Assembly: GCF_900100085.1 (NCBI RefSeq) | Contig: NZ_FNEJ01000024.1 | Location: 27,722 to 91,721 of the forward strand | Source of the DNA: Salipiger marinus | GTDB taxonomy: Bacteria; Pseudomonadota; Alphaproteobacteria; Rhodobacterales; Rhodobacteraceae | Reading direction: 5' to 3' | DNA length: 64,000 bases | Shown: one piece after another, positions 9,409 to 17,730 of the stretch | How the letters are laid out: the number at the start of each line of letters is the position of its first letter | How positions within the stretch are numbered: the first letter of the stretch is position 1 | Made by a program: the position numbers and the translations under genes | Notes under the pieces: generated by a model | Told to the model about the DNA's origin: nothing | The model's database searches: none | The model's input: only the letters and a program-made list of their open reading frames with translations

Positions 9409-9822
9409 TTACCAGACCTGCTGGCTGGCGCGGGACAGCCGGAAGCCGTGGCCCGAGCCGTTGCGGCAGTCCAGCCCCTGCGGGGTGGAACTGCAGCTGA
9501 TCCCGCCCCAGCGCCCGGTCTGGCCATAGGGCGCCACCTCCACGCCGGGGGCGGTGTTTCTTGGTCCGGGCGCGCCGCAGATCAGGCTGACCGGCCCGCG
9601 TTCGGCCATCTGCACCCGATGCCCCCACGGCCCGCGGCAGGAGGCGGGCTTGGGCGCCGCGGGCGGGCCGGCGCGGTCCCAGATCGTGCAGTCGATGTCC
9701 GAGCTATCGCCCACGCCGACATAACACTGGATATTGCCCGAGGGCGTCTTGAACGGAAACACATCCGCCGCAGCCGGAGCCGCCAGCCCCCCGAGGCAGA
9801 ACAGAACAGCCAGACGGTGCAT
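9409..9822 (-). CDS. Secreted DUF6636-like cysteine-rich protein
   Basis: A 137-residue exported protein. The first ~21 residues (MHRLAVLFCLGGLAAPAAADV) are a signal peptide with an Ala-x-Ala cleavage site. The mature part starts with FKTPSGNIQCYVG, the recurring PSGNI-x-C signature of DUF6636-type proteins, and contains six further spaced cysteines or Cys pairs that probably form disulfides in the periplasm. The ATG at 9822 is chosen over the longer frame to 9855 because it begins the signal peptide. The function is unknown; it is the last of a minus-strand run with the LAS-type protein upstream. Confidence 0.75.
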   Translation of the reverse strand: MHRLAVLFCLGGLAAPAAADVFPFKTPSGNIQCYVGVGDSSDIDCTIWDRAGPPAAPKPASCRGPWGHRVQMAERGPVSLICGAPGPRNTAPGVEVAPYGQTGRWGGISCSSTPQGLDCRNGSGHGFRLSRASQQVW

Positions 9823-9928
9823 GAAACCTCCGAACCCACAGGGCAGCCTCGCCACGCTAAGACCTGCGGGCGGCCCGGGTCAACGGTGTTGAGGGACGCA
9901 TGGTCCAGCCGGGGGCGGGGCTGGGGGT

Positions 9929-9946
9929 GCCGCGCTCCTGCGCGGC
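9929..9946 (-). terminator. Hairpin abutting the stop codon of the LAS-type gene
   Basis: A 7-bp stem (GCCGCGC with GCGCGGC) with the tetraloop TCCT begins immediately after the TAA stop at 9947-9949. It is a strong GC hairpin without a clear U-tract, so it may terminate or protect the transcript end. Confidence 0.42.
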
Positions 9947-10690
9947 TTAAAGCTGGATATGCACATGATCGTCGTGACGCGCGGCCCGGCATCCCTGAAA
10001 GCCGAATTTCGGGGACACGCGCCCCAGCGTGGACAGAAGATGCGGTTCCACGAACACGCGGCTGATGCGCGGATCCGTGGCAAGCCAGTCCAGCATGGCG
10101 ATCATCCGGGACGGCTCGGGGCTGTAGTGTGGCAGATGCGGCTGCAGCCAGTCCAGATCCCAGCGCAGGCTGAGCCAGTGCGGCGGGCACTGCGTCGGCC
10201 CCTGCTCGAACGCGAAATAGCCGATCGGGGATCGCGTGACGCCGCGCAGATAGGACCCCTGCCGGTCCATGTAATAAAAGGCCAGATCAAGCTTGCGGCC
10301 ATCGTCATGAGACAGATGCGGCAGGAGCGGGAAGCCCGAAAAGAATGGAAAATTTCCGTCCAGAGCAAGCGTCAGGGTGCCCGGATGACGGCGGTTCACG
10401 TCGGCGGCAAGATCTGCCGCAGCCGACGCAAGCTCAGGGACCACATAGTTCCGGTTGGCCAGGCAGTAGACCCATGACTGCATCCGCAACGGGCCGCTGC
10501 CGCCGCAAGACAGGGGAACCCGGCCAAAGAGCGGCGCGAGCATCGAGGCAGACGCCGACAGGGCAAAATAGGCCAGGACAAAGACCAACATCCGGTGCCT
10601 GGTCCTGAGGCTCAGCAGCCAGGCGAGCCCGCCGACCTGCGTCAGAACGGTCAGGGCAGCTACGGCAAGAAGGTGCAGAGGAACGCGCAA
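9947..10690 (-). CDS. Membrane-anchored LAS-type metallopeptidase-like protein
   Basis: A 247-residue protein with two N-terminal hydrophobic segments (about residues 5-28 and 34-56), then a periplasmic domain. Three motifs recall the LAS fold shared by MepA, VanY and D-Ala-D-Ala peptidases: LSHDDGRKLDLAFYYMD (His and Asp zinc ligands), a central Trp/Pro-rich stretch, and the C-terminal HDDHVHIQL (His-x-His ligand). A murein endopeptidase or carboxypeptidase role is therefore plausible but not proven. The frame opens with TTG at 10690 and no strong ribosome site, so the start is uncertain. It lies between mcl1 and the DUF6636 gene on the same strand. Confidence 0.65.
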   Translation of the reverse strand: MRVPLHLLAVAALTVLTQVGGLAWLLSLRTRHRMLVFVLAYFALSASASMLAPLFGRVPLSCGGSGPLRMQSWVYCLANRNYVVPELASAAADLAADVNRRHPGTLTLALDGNFPFFSGFPLLPHLSHDDGRKLDLAFYYMDRQGSYLRGVTRSPIGYFAFEQGPTQCPPHWLSLRWDLDWLQPHLPHYSPEPSRMIAMLDWLATDPRISRVFVEPHLLSTLGRVSPKFGFQGCRAARHDDHVHIQL

Positions 10691-10788
10691 GACTCAGGCC
10701 TGATCTGTGGGCGGATCACCTTTATGGGCGGGGCTGCGCAGCGTAAAGGGCGGCTGGAGCATGCGACTGCCGGACCTTATGCGCGGGC

Positions 10789-11748
10789 TCAATGCCCGGC
10801 GATCATTTCGGCCTGTTTCACGATGCCTTCGGCCTGTTTGATCGAGGCGATGTCGACGAGGCGGCCTTTGTAGACGGTGGCGCCTTCGCCCTTGGCCTTG
10901 GCGGCGTCCATCGCGGCGAGGATCTCGCGCGCTTCGGTCACGGCGGTGTCGGAAGGGGTGAAGACCTCGTTGGCCAGCGCCACCTGTTTGGGGTGGATCG
11001 CCCATTTGCCGACCATGCCCAGCGTGGCCGAGCGCAGCGCCTGCGCGCGGAAGCCGTCGTGATCGGAGAAATCGCCGAACGGCCCGTCCACCGGCAGCAC
11101 GCCATGGGTGCGGCAGGCGGCGACGATGGCGGCCTGCGCCCAGTGCCACGGGTCGGACCAGTGCTTCGCGCCATTCTGCAGCATGTAGTAATTTTCCTGC
11201 GTGCCGCCGATGCCGGTGGTGGCCATGCCCATGGAGGCGGCGAAATCGGCAGCGCCAAGGCTCATCGCCTCAAGACGCGGGGATCCGGCGGCGATCTCCT
11301 CCACATGCGCGATGCCGGCGGCCGATTCGATGATGACCTCGAATTTCAGGCGCTTTGTCCGGCCCTTGGCGCGTTCCACGGCAGTGACCAGCGCATCCAC
11401 GGCGTAAAGATCGGCGGCGCAGCCGACCTTGGGGATCATGATCTGGTCCAGCCGGTCGCTGGCCTGTTCCAGCAGGTCCACCACGTCGCGATACCACCAC
11501 GGCGTGTCCAGCCCGTTGATCCGCACCGACAGCGTCTTGCGGCCCCAGTCGATGTCGCCCACCGCCGCGATGATGTTGCGGCGCGCGCTGTCCTTGTCGT
11601 CGGGGGCGACCGAATCTTCGAGATCCAGATTGATGACATCCGCCGCGCTGGCCGCCATCTTTTCAAAGATCGCGGGGCGGGATCCGGGGCCGAACAGCTG
11701 GCAGCGGTTGGGGCGGGCGACCGGGGCGGGCTGGATGCGGAAGCTCAT
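10789..11748 (-). CDS. mcl1: L-malyl-CoA/beta-methylmalyl-CoA lyase
   Basis: A 319-residue CoA-ester lyase of the CitE-like TIM-barrel family. It cleaves beta-methylmalyl-CoA to glyoxylate and propionyl-CoA and handles malyl-CoA in the ethylmalonyl-CoA pathway of acetate assimilation. The start MSFRIQPAPVARPNRCQLFG matches the Rhodobacter enzyme as I remember it. Motifs include NLDLEDSVAPDDK, SVRINGLDTPWW, MIPKVGCAADLY and VIIESAAGIAHVEEI (acidic metal ligands), and GKWAIHPKQVALANEVF. I chose the ATG at 11748 and not the longer frame for this family match. The gene diverges from dgcN across 270 nt. Confidence 0.95.
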   Translation of the reverse strand: MSFRIQPAPVARPNRCQLFGPGSRPAIFEKMAASAADVINLDLEDSVAPDDKDSARRNIIAAVGDIDWGRKTLSVRINGLDTPWWYRDVVDLLEQASDRLDQIMIPKVGCAADLYAVDALVTAVERAKGRTKRLKFEVIIESAAGIAHVEEIAAGSPRLEAMSLGAADFAASMGMATTGIGGTQENYYMLQNGAKHWSDPWHWAQAAIVAACRTHGVLPVDGPFGDFSDHDGFRAQALRSATLGMVGKWAIHPKQVALANEVFTPSDTAVTEAREILAAMDAAKAKGEGATVYKGRLVDIASIKQAEGIVKQAEMIAGH

Positions 11749-11773
11749 GAAATCCCTCGGGCTTGTAACGAAG

Positions 11774-11822
11774 TTGCGATTGTGTTGCCTCATTCGTTAT
11801 TAAATTGCGTGATGCTGCGCAA
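11774..11822. promoter_or_regulatory. Candidate operator region between mcl1 and dgcN
   Basis: The 270-nt divergent spacer contains an AT-rich patch with repeated TTGCG elements: one at 11774-11778 and an inverted pair TTGCG-N8-CGCAA at 11805-11822. A related GCAAAATTGC element follows at 11823-11832. Such TTGC-based dyads are plausible binding sites for a regulator of mcl1, but no regulator gene is adjacent and the match is by eye only. Confidence 0.3.
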
Positions 11823-12018
11823 GCAAAATTGCGGCGCTGCGGCGCGGAGAAAGCGGCGTGTGGGCCGGGGGTGCTGCACGATTCTTCGGCGCTGGCCGAG
11901 AAATGCGGAGAAAATCGGCGGTCTTGTCTGGAAATCCGCGAAAATCCGGACAGATTTGCAAGGGATCCGGGGCAGGATAGCCCCCAATGCAGATCTCAGA
12001 CAGTCATCGGAGACCAGA

Positions 12019-13020
12019 ATGATCCAGACGCCCTATCTTCTCTTTCTCGGCGACGCCCCCGACGGGCTGGCCGCCAAGGTGGCGCAGGGTATCAAGGACT
12101 GGCGCCCGGAAAACTGCGTGGGCCAGTTCCGCATGGAAGGGTGTAAGGCCGATCTGGGCCTGACCGACATGACGCTGGCCGAGGCCAAGGCGGCAGGCGC
12201 CAAGACGCTGGTGGTCGGCGTCGCCAACCGGGGCGGCGTGATCTCGCAAAGCTGGAAGAAGGTGCTGGTAGAAGCGCTGGAAGAAGGCTTCGACCTTGCC
12301 TCCGGCCTGCACAACCTGCTGCGCGACGAGGAAGATCTGGCCGCCGTGGCCCGCGCCACCGGGCGCAGCCTGCATGACGTGCGCATCCCTTCGGTCAAGT
12401 ATCCCATCGCCAATGGCGAAAAGCGGACCGGCAAGCGGCTGCTGGCCGTCGGCACCGACTGTTCGGTGGGCAAGATGTATACCGCGCTCGCCATGGATGC
12501 CTGCATGCGCGAGAAGGGCATGAAATCCAGTTTCCGCGCCACCGGGCAGACCGGGATCCTCATCACCGGTGACGGCGTGCCGCTGGATGCGGTGGTGGCG
12601 GATTTTATGGCCGGGTCCATCGAATATCTGACCCCCGACAATGATGCGGATCACTGGGATATCATCGAAGGGCAGGGCTCGCTGTTCCACGTTTCCTATT
12701 CCGGGGTGACGCTGGCGCTGATCCATGGCGGCCAGCCCGATGCGCTGGTGATCTGCCACGAGCCGTCGCGCGCCCATATGCGCGGCCTGCCCGGCTACAA
12801 GCTGCCCTCGATCGAGGCGGTGCGCGACATGGCGCTGGAACTGGCCCGCGTGGCGAATCCGGCCTGCACCGTCATCGGCGTGTCGATCAACACCCAGCAC
12901 ATGAGCGAGGAAGATTCGCGCGCCTATTGCGCCGAGGTCGAGGCGCGCGTGGGCCTGCCCTGCGTCGATCCCTATCGCCATGGCGCCGACCGTCTGGTCG
13001 AGGCGCTGGCCGCGGTCTGA
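12019..13020 (+). CDS. dgcN: D-glutamate N-acetyltransferase DgcN (DUF1611 family)
   Basis: A 333-residue DUF1611 protein. The family has an N-terminal Rossmann-like part and a P-loop domain, seen here as LLAVGTDCSVGKMYTALAMDA near residue 150, followed by FRATGQTGILITGDGVPLD and EGQGSLFHVSYSGVTLALIHG. Members were described as D-glutamate N-acetyltransferases that work with the racemase DgcA to convert D-Glu through N-acetyl-D-Glu to the L form. The gene next downstream is exactly that racemase, which strongly supports the call. The ATG at 12019 follows CGGAGACC; the much longer open frame upstream runs through mcl1 antisense and is rejected. Confidence 0.88.
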   Translation: MIQTPYLLFLGDAPDGLAAKVAQGIKDWRPENCVGQFRMEGCKADLGLTDMTLAEAKAAGAKTLVVGVANRGGVISQSWKKVLVEALEEGFDLASGLHNLLRDEEDLAAVARATGRSLHDVRIPSVKYPIANGEKRTGKRLLAVGTDCSVGKMYTALAMDACMREKGMKSSFRATGQTGILITGDGVPLDAVVADFMAGSIEYLTPDNDADHWDIIEGQGSLFHVSYSGVTLALIHGGQPDALVICHEPSRAHMRGLPGYKLPSIEAVRDMALELARVANPACTVIGVSINTQHMSEEDSRAYCAEVEARVGLPCVDPYRHGADRLVEALAAV

Positions 13021-13095
13021 TCCGCGCGCGATCATCACATTCCCGGCGGCGGCAGGACCGGCGCCGGGCCTGAAGACAAGGAAAGGGCAGGCATC

Positions 13096-14061
13096 GTGAG
13101 CATCGAGGTAACGCGGGACACGTTCCGGCTGGCGCAGGTCTTTACCATCTCGCGCGGCAGCCGCACCGAAACGAAGGTGCTGACGGTGAAGGTGACGCGG
13201 GATGGCGTGACCGGCTGGGGCGAATGCGTGCCCTATGCCCGCTATGACGAAACGCTGGACAGCGTCGCGGCGCAGATCGAAAGCCTGCCGGCCGATGTGA
13301 CGCGCGCGGCGCTGCAGGGCCTGCTGCCCGCCGGGGCCGCGCGCAACGCGGTGGACTGCGCGCTGTGGGATCTGGACGCCAAGCAAAGCGGCAGGCGGGT
13401 CTGGGAACTGGCCGGTCTGCCCAAGCCCGGGCCGGAGATCACCGCCTATACGCTGTCGCTCGACACGCCGGAAAAGATGCGCGAACAGGCGGCGAAGAAC
13501 GCCTTCCGCCCGCTGCTGAAGGTCAAGCTGGGCACCCCCGACGACATGCCCCGGCTGGAAGCGGTGCGCGCGGGCGCCCCGGAGGCCACGATCATCGTGG
13601 ATGCAAACGAAGGCTGGACGGCGCAGGTCTATGCCGATCTGGCGCCGCATCTGGTGCGGCTTGGCGTCGCCATGGTGGAACAGCCGCTGCCTGCGGGCGA
13701 GGATGACGCGCTGATCGGGATGGACCGTCCGGTGCCGGTCTGCGCCGACGAATCCTGCCACGACCGCGCCAGCCTGCCGCATCTGAAGGGCAAGTATGAC
13801 ATCGTGAACATCAAGCTCGACAAGACCGGCGGCCTGACCGAAGGCATCGCCCTGCTGGAGGCCGCAAAGGCGGAAGGCTACGGCATCTTTGTCGGCTGCA
13901 TGGTGGGCTCGTCGCTGGCCATGGCGCCCGCCGTGCTGCTGGCGCAGGGCGCCGCCTTCACCGATCTGGACGGGCCGCTGCTGCTGGCCGAGGATCGCGA
14001 CCCCGGCCTGCTGTATGATGCGGCGGGCGTGCACCCGCCGGAACCGGCGCTCTGGGGTTAG
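13096..14061 (+). CDS. dgcA: N-acetyl-D-glutamate racemase DgcA (enolase superfamily)
   Basis: A 321-residue member of the dipeptide-epimerase/muconate-lactonizing branch of the enolase superfamily. The expected catalytic set is visible: LLKVKLG (Lys-x-Lys base), VDANEG, VEQP and ADES (Asp/Glu/Asp metal ligands), and NIKLDK (second Lys), with GCMVGSS near the end. It starts with GTG at 13096 after a GGAAAGG ribosome site. Position 75 nt downstream of dgcN favours the DgcA assignment over L-Ala-D/L-Glu epimerase, which has the same motifs. Its role is to racemise N-acetyl-D-glutamate so that D-Glu can be used as nitrogen source. Confidence 0.87.
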   Translation: MSIEVTRDTFRLAQVFTISRGSRTETKVLTVKVTRDGVTGWGECVPYARYDETLDSVAAQIESLPADVTRAALQGLLPAGAARNAVDCALWDLDAKQSGRRVWELAGLPKPGPEITAYTLSLDTPEKMREQAAKNAFRPLLKVKLGTPDDMPRLEAVRAGAPEATIIVDANEGWTAQVYADLAPHLVRLGVAMVEQPLPAGEDDALIGMDRPVPVCADESCHDRASLPHLKGKYDIVNIKLDKTGGLTEGIALLEAAKAEGYGIFVGCMVGSSLAMAPAVLLAQGAAFTDLDGPLLLAEDRDPGLLYDAAGVHPPEPALWG

Positions 14062-14067
14062 GCCCGG

Positions 14068-15063
14068 TCATTGCAGATCGGTCGGCAGACAGGCCGTGGT
14101 GCCCTCCAGCATGATGTCATAGGTGGGGATCGCGGGCGGAAACTCCACCTCGGTGCACAGAGCGAAGCTGCTGGCGCTGCGGCGCTGATAGGTGATCGCG
14201 GCGGCATAGCCGGTCAGGCGCGAGGGATTGCTGGCGCAGTCCATCGGCGCCAGATCCTCGGGCAGCGCGCCGATCTGCTCCTGCAGGCAGCGCCGCACGT
14301 CCTGCGTCAGCTGGCGCAGATCGGCGATCCGCGCCTCGTCCCGCCGTTCGATCTGTCCCTGACCCGGCCCGCCGACGCTGGCAAAGCTGAGCGCCAGCAC
14401 CAGCGCGGCCAGTCCCGCCAGCCCCTGCGCCGAAGCCGCGCGCAGCCCGGCGCGGTCCTGCCGGAAATAGCCCAGCACCAGCCCCGCAAGCCCCGCCACC
14501 ACGGCGGATTTGGCCAGAAACCGGCTGGTCATCTGCCCGTCAAGGAAGGTGTAGATCAGCACCAGCGCATCGCCGAGCAGGGTCAGCGCCGCGATGAACA
14601 CCGCCAGCGACGACAGCCAGCGCCGGGCGGTGCCATGGGGCCGTGCCGGATCGGTGGCCAGCGCGCGGCGGTCGCTGCGGTCGATGAGCCAGAACACCGG
14701 GGTGAACACGATCAGCCCCGCCATGGCCCAGCGAAGCCCGCCCGCCGCGTAGACCTGCACCCGGTCAGGATCGGGCAGGACAATCTCGATCTGCGCGAAG
14801 GCCAGCGCCAGCACATGCCCCGCCACCATGCCGAAGGTGACGAACAGCAGCGCGTGGAACAGCGTCTCGCGCGCGGCCCCCGACCGCACGGGCCGGGGCA
14901 CCGGCCCCGCGTCGGGCTGGCTGTCGGTCCAGCCTGCCAGCGCCGCGTCGGTTTCGCGCTGGGTCCAGCCGGCCTCGCGCAGCTGGTCCGCGATCTGCGG
15001 GCGCGGCGTGCCGCGGGCCAGCGCCTCGCGCACAAAATCGTCAAGCGCGGGATGTTTGGTCAT
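14068..15063 (-). CDS. DUF5671-like membrane protein
   Basis: A 331-residue inner-membrane protein. Residues 1-47 (DFVREALARGTPRPQIADQL, then AGWTQRETDAALAGW) form a small helical domain that often precedes DUF5671. Four to five hydrophobic helices follow between about residues 70 and 225. The C-terminal ~110 residues are soluble, with a coiled Gln/Arg-rich stretch and several cysteines. The start at 15063 is taken as the first ATG giving the canonical N-terminus. It lies antisense between dgcA (6-nt gap between stops) and the transaminase, and its function is unknown. Confidence 0.7.
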   Translation of the reverse strand: MTKHPALDDFVREALARGTPRPQIADQLREAGWTQRETDAALAGWTDSQPDAGPVPRPVRSGAARETLFHALLFVTFGMVAGHVLALAFAQIEIVLPDPDRVQVYAAGGLRWAMAGLIVFTPVFWLIDRSDRRALATDPARPHGTARRWLSSLAVFIAALTLLGDALVLIYTFLDGQMTSRFLAKSAVVAGLAGLVLGYFRQDRAGLRAASAQGLAGLAALVLALSFASVGGPGQGQIERRDEARIADLRQLTQDVRRCLQEQIGALPEDLAPMDCASNPSRLTGYAAAITYQRRSASSFALCTEVEFPPAIPTYDIMLEGTTACLPTDLQ

Positions 15064-15251
15064 AAGAATTCGTCCTGTCGTGACTGCGCCGCGCTCTGGC
15101 GCGGGGCCTGCGGATTCCGCATTTGCCATGCCGCGGGCGGCGGGGTAACCGGCGGCAGACTGCCATGGACTCCGGTCCTGTCCAATCACCCGAATTTCTG
15201 CCGGAGGCGCGCCATGGCGGCCCCGGCTCCGCGCTCAGCAAGGAGACTGTC

Positions 15252-16115
15252 ATGACGCGCACCGTCTATGTCAACGGAGAGTATCTGCCCGAAACTGAAG
15301 CCAAGGTGTCGATCTTTGACCGCGCCTTCCTGATGGCCGACGGGGTCTACGAGGTGACCTCGGTGCTGGATGGCAAGCTGATCGATTTTGCCGGCCATTC
15401 CAAGCGGCTGGCCCGGTCGCTGTCGGAACTGGACATGCGCGCGCCCTGTTCGGACGAAGATCTGCTGGAGATTCACCGCGAACTGGTCCGCGCCAACGAT
15501 ATCACCGACGGGCTGGTCTATCTGCAGGTCACGCGCGGTTCGGCAGGCGACCGCGATTTCGCCTTCCCCGATCCCGAAACCACCGAACCGACGCTGGTGC
15601 TGTTCACCCAGTCGAAGCCGGGTCTGGCCGAGTCCCCCGCCGCAAAATCCGGCATCAAGGTCATTTCGGTGGACGACATCCGCTGGGGCCGCCGCGACAT
15701 CAAGACCGTGCAGCTGCTGTATCCGTCCATGGCCAAGATGATGGCCAAGAAGGCGGGCGCCGATGACGCGTGGATGGTCGAGGACGGCTTTGTCACCGAA
15801 GGCTCGTCCAACAACGCCTATATCGTGAAGGGCGGGCGCATCATCACCCGCGCGCTGTCCACCGACATCCTGCACGGCATCACCCGCGCCGCCGTGCTGC
15901 GCTTTGCCCAGGAGGCGCAGATGGAGGTCGAGGAGCGGTCCTTCACCATCGCCGAGGCGCTGGAGGCGGACGAGGCCTTCATCACCTCCGCCTCCTCCTT
16001 TGTCATGCCGGTGGTCGAACTGGACGGCAGCGCGATCGGCAGCGGCACGCCGGGCCCGGTCGCCAGCCGCCTGCGCGAGATCTATCTGGAAGAAAGCCGC
16101 AAGACGGCGATCTGA
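15252..16115 (+). CDS. dat: D-amino-acid transaminase (PLP fold type IV)
   Basis: A 287-residue class-IV aminotransferase. The start MTRTVYVNGEYLPETEAKVSIFDR is the usual D-amino-acid transaminase N-terminus, and FLMADGVYEVT matches it. RRDIKTVQLLYPSMAK carries the PLP lysine in the DIK context, and EGSSNNAYIVKGG, then ILHGITRAAVL are the cofactor phosphate contacts. It interconverts D-alanine and other D-amino acids with D-glutamate through 2-oxoglutarate. AAGGAG lies upstream of the ATG. Close to dgcN and dgcA, it would feed D-Glu into the DgcN/DgcA route or supply D-amino acids for peptidoglycan. A branched-chain aminotransferase is less likely from these motifs. Confidence 0.88.
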   Translation: MTRTVYVNGEYLPETEAKVSIFDRAFLMADGVYEVTSVLDGKLIDFAGHSKRLARSLSELDMRAPCSDEDLLEIHRELVRANDITDGLVYLQVTRGSAGDRDFAFPDPETTEPTLVLFTQSKPGLAESPAAKSGIKVISVDDIRWGRRDIKTVQLLYPSMAKMMAKKAGADDAWMVEDGFVTEGSSNNAYIVKGGRIITRALSTDILHGITRAAVLRFAQEAQMEVEERSFTIAEALEADEAFITSASSFVMPVVELDGSAIGSGTPGPVASRLREIYLEESRKTAI

Positions 16116-16128
16116 GCCGGATCAGGCC

Positions 16129-17331
16129 TCAGGGGAAGGGCGCGGCGGCCAGACGTGCCGCCGCCGCCCGCCCCGCCCAAAGCCCGGTGGCAAGACAGCC
16201 GGTCAGCAGATAGCCCCCGGTGGGCGCCTCCCAGTCCAGCATCTCGCCCGCGCAGAACACCCCCGGCGCCGCGCGCAGCATCAGCCCCGCATCCAGCGCG
16301 GCAAAGGCCACGCCCCCGGCGGTGGAAATCGCCTCGTCCATGGGGCGCAGCCCGGCATGCGGGACGGGAAGCGCCTTCAGCAGCCGCGCCAGCGCGCGCG
16401 GATCGCCGGGCAGGGGGCGCGCCACCTCGGCCAGCAGCGCCCGCACCGCAGGCGAAAGCCGCAGCACCCGGCGCAGATGGCTGGCGAGGCTCTGCTTGCC
16501 GCGCGGCCGCGCCAGCCGGTCGGCCAGCACGTCTTCCGCCAGATCGGGGCAGAGATCGACCTGCAGCGCCGCCCCCGTCCGCAGCGCGGGCGACAGCGGA
16601 TAAAGCCCGCCCCCCTCCAGCCCGCGCGCGGAAATCACCGCCTCGCCGCGCGACGTAAGCCCGCCCGCGTGAAAGGCCACGGCTTTCAGCGGCGCGCCAA
16701 AATGAGCCGCCATATGCTCCGACCACGGCACGCAGAGCCCGGCATTGGCGGGCGAAAACGGCGTCACGGCGATGCCGCGCGCCGCCAGAAGGCCTGCCCA
16801 AAGGCCGTCCGACCCCAGCCTTGCCCAGCTCGCCCCGCCCATGGCCAGCACCGTGACCTCTGGCCGGAGCCGCACCGCGCCGCGGGGCGTGTCAAACCAC
16901 ATGCCCTCGTCCCAGCCGGTCCAGCGCCAGCGCGTCCGGATCTCCAGCCCCGAAGCCCTCAGCCGCCCCAGCCAGCCGCGCAGCAGCGGCGAGGCTTTCA
17001 TCGCCACCGGAAACACCCGCCCGGTGCTGCCGGTGAAGAGCGGCTGTCCCAGATCCTCGGCCCAAGCGCTGACCGCCTCGGGGGGCAGGGCCGCGAGCAT
17101 CGGGCGCAGGCTGTCCGCGGCCGCGCCATAGGCGGCGCAGAAGCTGTCAAAACCTTCCGCCTTGGTCAGGTTCAGCCCCGACTTGCCCGCCATCAGCAGC
17201 TTGCGCCCGAGGGACGGCTTGGCCTCGGCCAGCACGACGGCATGGCCCGCCGCCAGCAGCGCCTCGGCGGCCATCAGCCCCGCCGGGCCGCCGCCGATCA
17301 CCAGCGCGCCCTTGATCCGTTCCGTTTCCAT
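16129..17331 (-). CDS. TIGR03862 family flavoprotein (HI0933-like)
   Basis: A 400-residue FAD-binding protein of the HI0933/BaiN-like group. The dinucleotide fold opens with ALVIGGGPAGLMAAEAL at residues about 8-24, followed by SLGRKLLMAGKSGLNLTKAE, a hallmark segment. A second signature, GVFCAGEMLDWEAPTGGYLLTGCLATG, is near the C-terminus and binds the flavin. Its substrate is unknown; the name TIGR03862 covers a proteobacterial subfamily. The ATG at 17331 sits where homologues begin; the longer open frame above it runs antisense through the HNH and ybgC genes. It is convergent with dat and divergent from the HNH gene. Confidence 0.88.
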   Translation of the reverse strand: METERIKGALVIGGGPAGLMAAEALLAAGHAVVLAEAKPSLGRKLLMAGKSGLNLTKAEGFDSFCAAYGAAADSLRPMLAALPPEAVSAWAEDLGQPLFTGSTGRVFPVAMKASPLLRGWLGRLRASGLEIRTRWRWTGWDEGMWFDTPRGAVRLRPEVTVLAMGGASWARLGSDGLWAGLLAARGIAVTPFSPANAGLCVPWSEHMAAHFGAPLKAVAFHAGGLTSRGEAVISARGLEGGGLYPLSPALRTGAALQVDLCPDLAEDVLADRLARPRGKQSLASHLRRVLRLSPAVRALLAEVARPLPGDPRALARLLKALPVPHAGLRPMDEAISTAGGVAFAALDAGLMLRAAPGVFCAGEMLDWEAPTGGYLLTGCLATGLWAGRAAAARLAAAPFP

Positions 17332-17376
17332 GCCAGACTTCTGCCGAACCGCGCGCTCCCCCACAAGAGGCTCCGC

Positions 17377-17673
17377 ATGGCCGACCCGATCTGCCCGCTC
17401 TGCCTGCGTCCGATCCCGCCCGAGGCGAAGCAGAGCCTGCATCACCTGATCCCGCGCCTGAAGGGCGGCAAGGGCGGCCCCGTGGTGCGCCTGCACCAGA
17501 TCTGCCACAACGAGATCCACGCGCGCTTCACCGAGGCGGAACTGGCGCGGCAGTTCAGCACGCCAGAGGCGCTGCGCGCCGATCCGCGCCTGACGGGGTT
17601 TCTGGACTGGGTGGCGAAGCGCCCGCCCACATTTCACGCCCGCAGCGCCGGCAAGGGGCGGCGGCGGCGCTGA
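17377..17673 (+). CDS. Small HNH-type nuclease-like protein
   Basis: A 98-residue protein. CPLCLRPIPP gives a zinc knuckle at residues about 6-9, followed by HHLIPRLKGGKGG and LHQICHNEIHARF, which fit the beta-beta-alpha HNH fold with its His base and a second cysteine. The C-terminus is Lys/Arg rich (GKGRRRR). It is divergent from the TIGR03862 gene, 45 nt between starts, and 57 nt upstream of ybgC. Whether it cleaves DNA is unknown; the DNA ends or lesions it might act on cannot be guessed. Confidence 0.75.
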   Translation: MADPICPLCLRPIPPEAKQSLHHLIPRLKGGKGGPVVRLHQICHNEIHARFTEAELARQFSTPEALRADPRLTGFLDWVAKRPPTFHARSAGKGRRRR

Positions 17674-17730
17674 CTTGTCCCTGTCATCCGCCGCGCCTAC
17701 CCTGTCGCAAAACCGGAGAAGGGCAGCGCC

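Noticed and set aside
10792..12018. Extension of dgcN upstream through mcl1
   Set aside because: It is antisense to mcl1; the ATG at 12019 has a ribosome site and matches the DUF1611 N-terminus.
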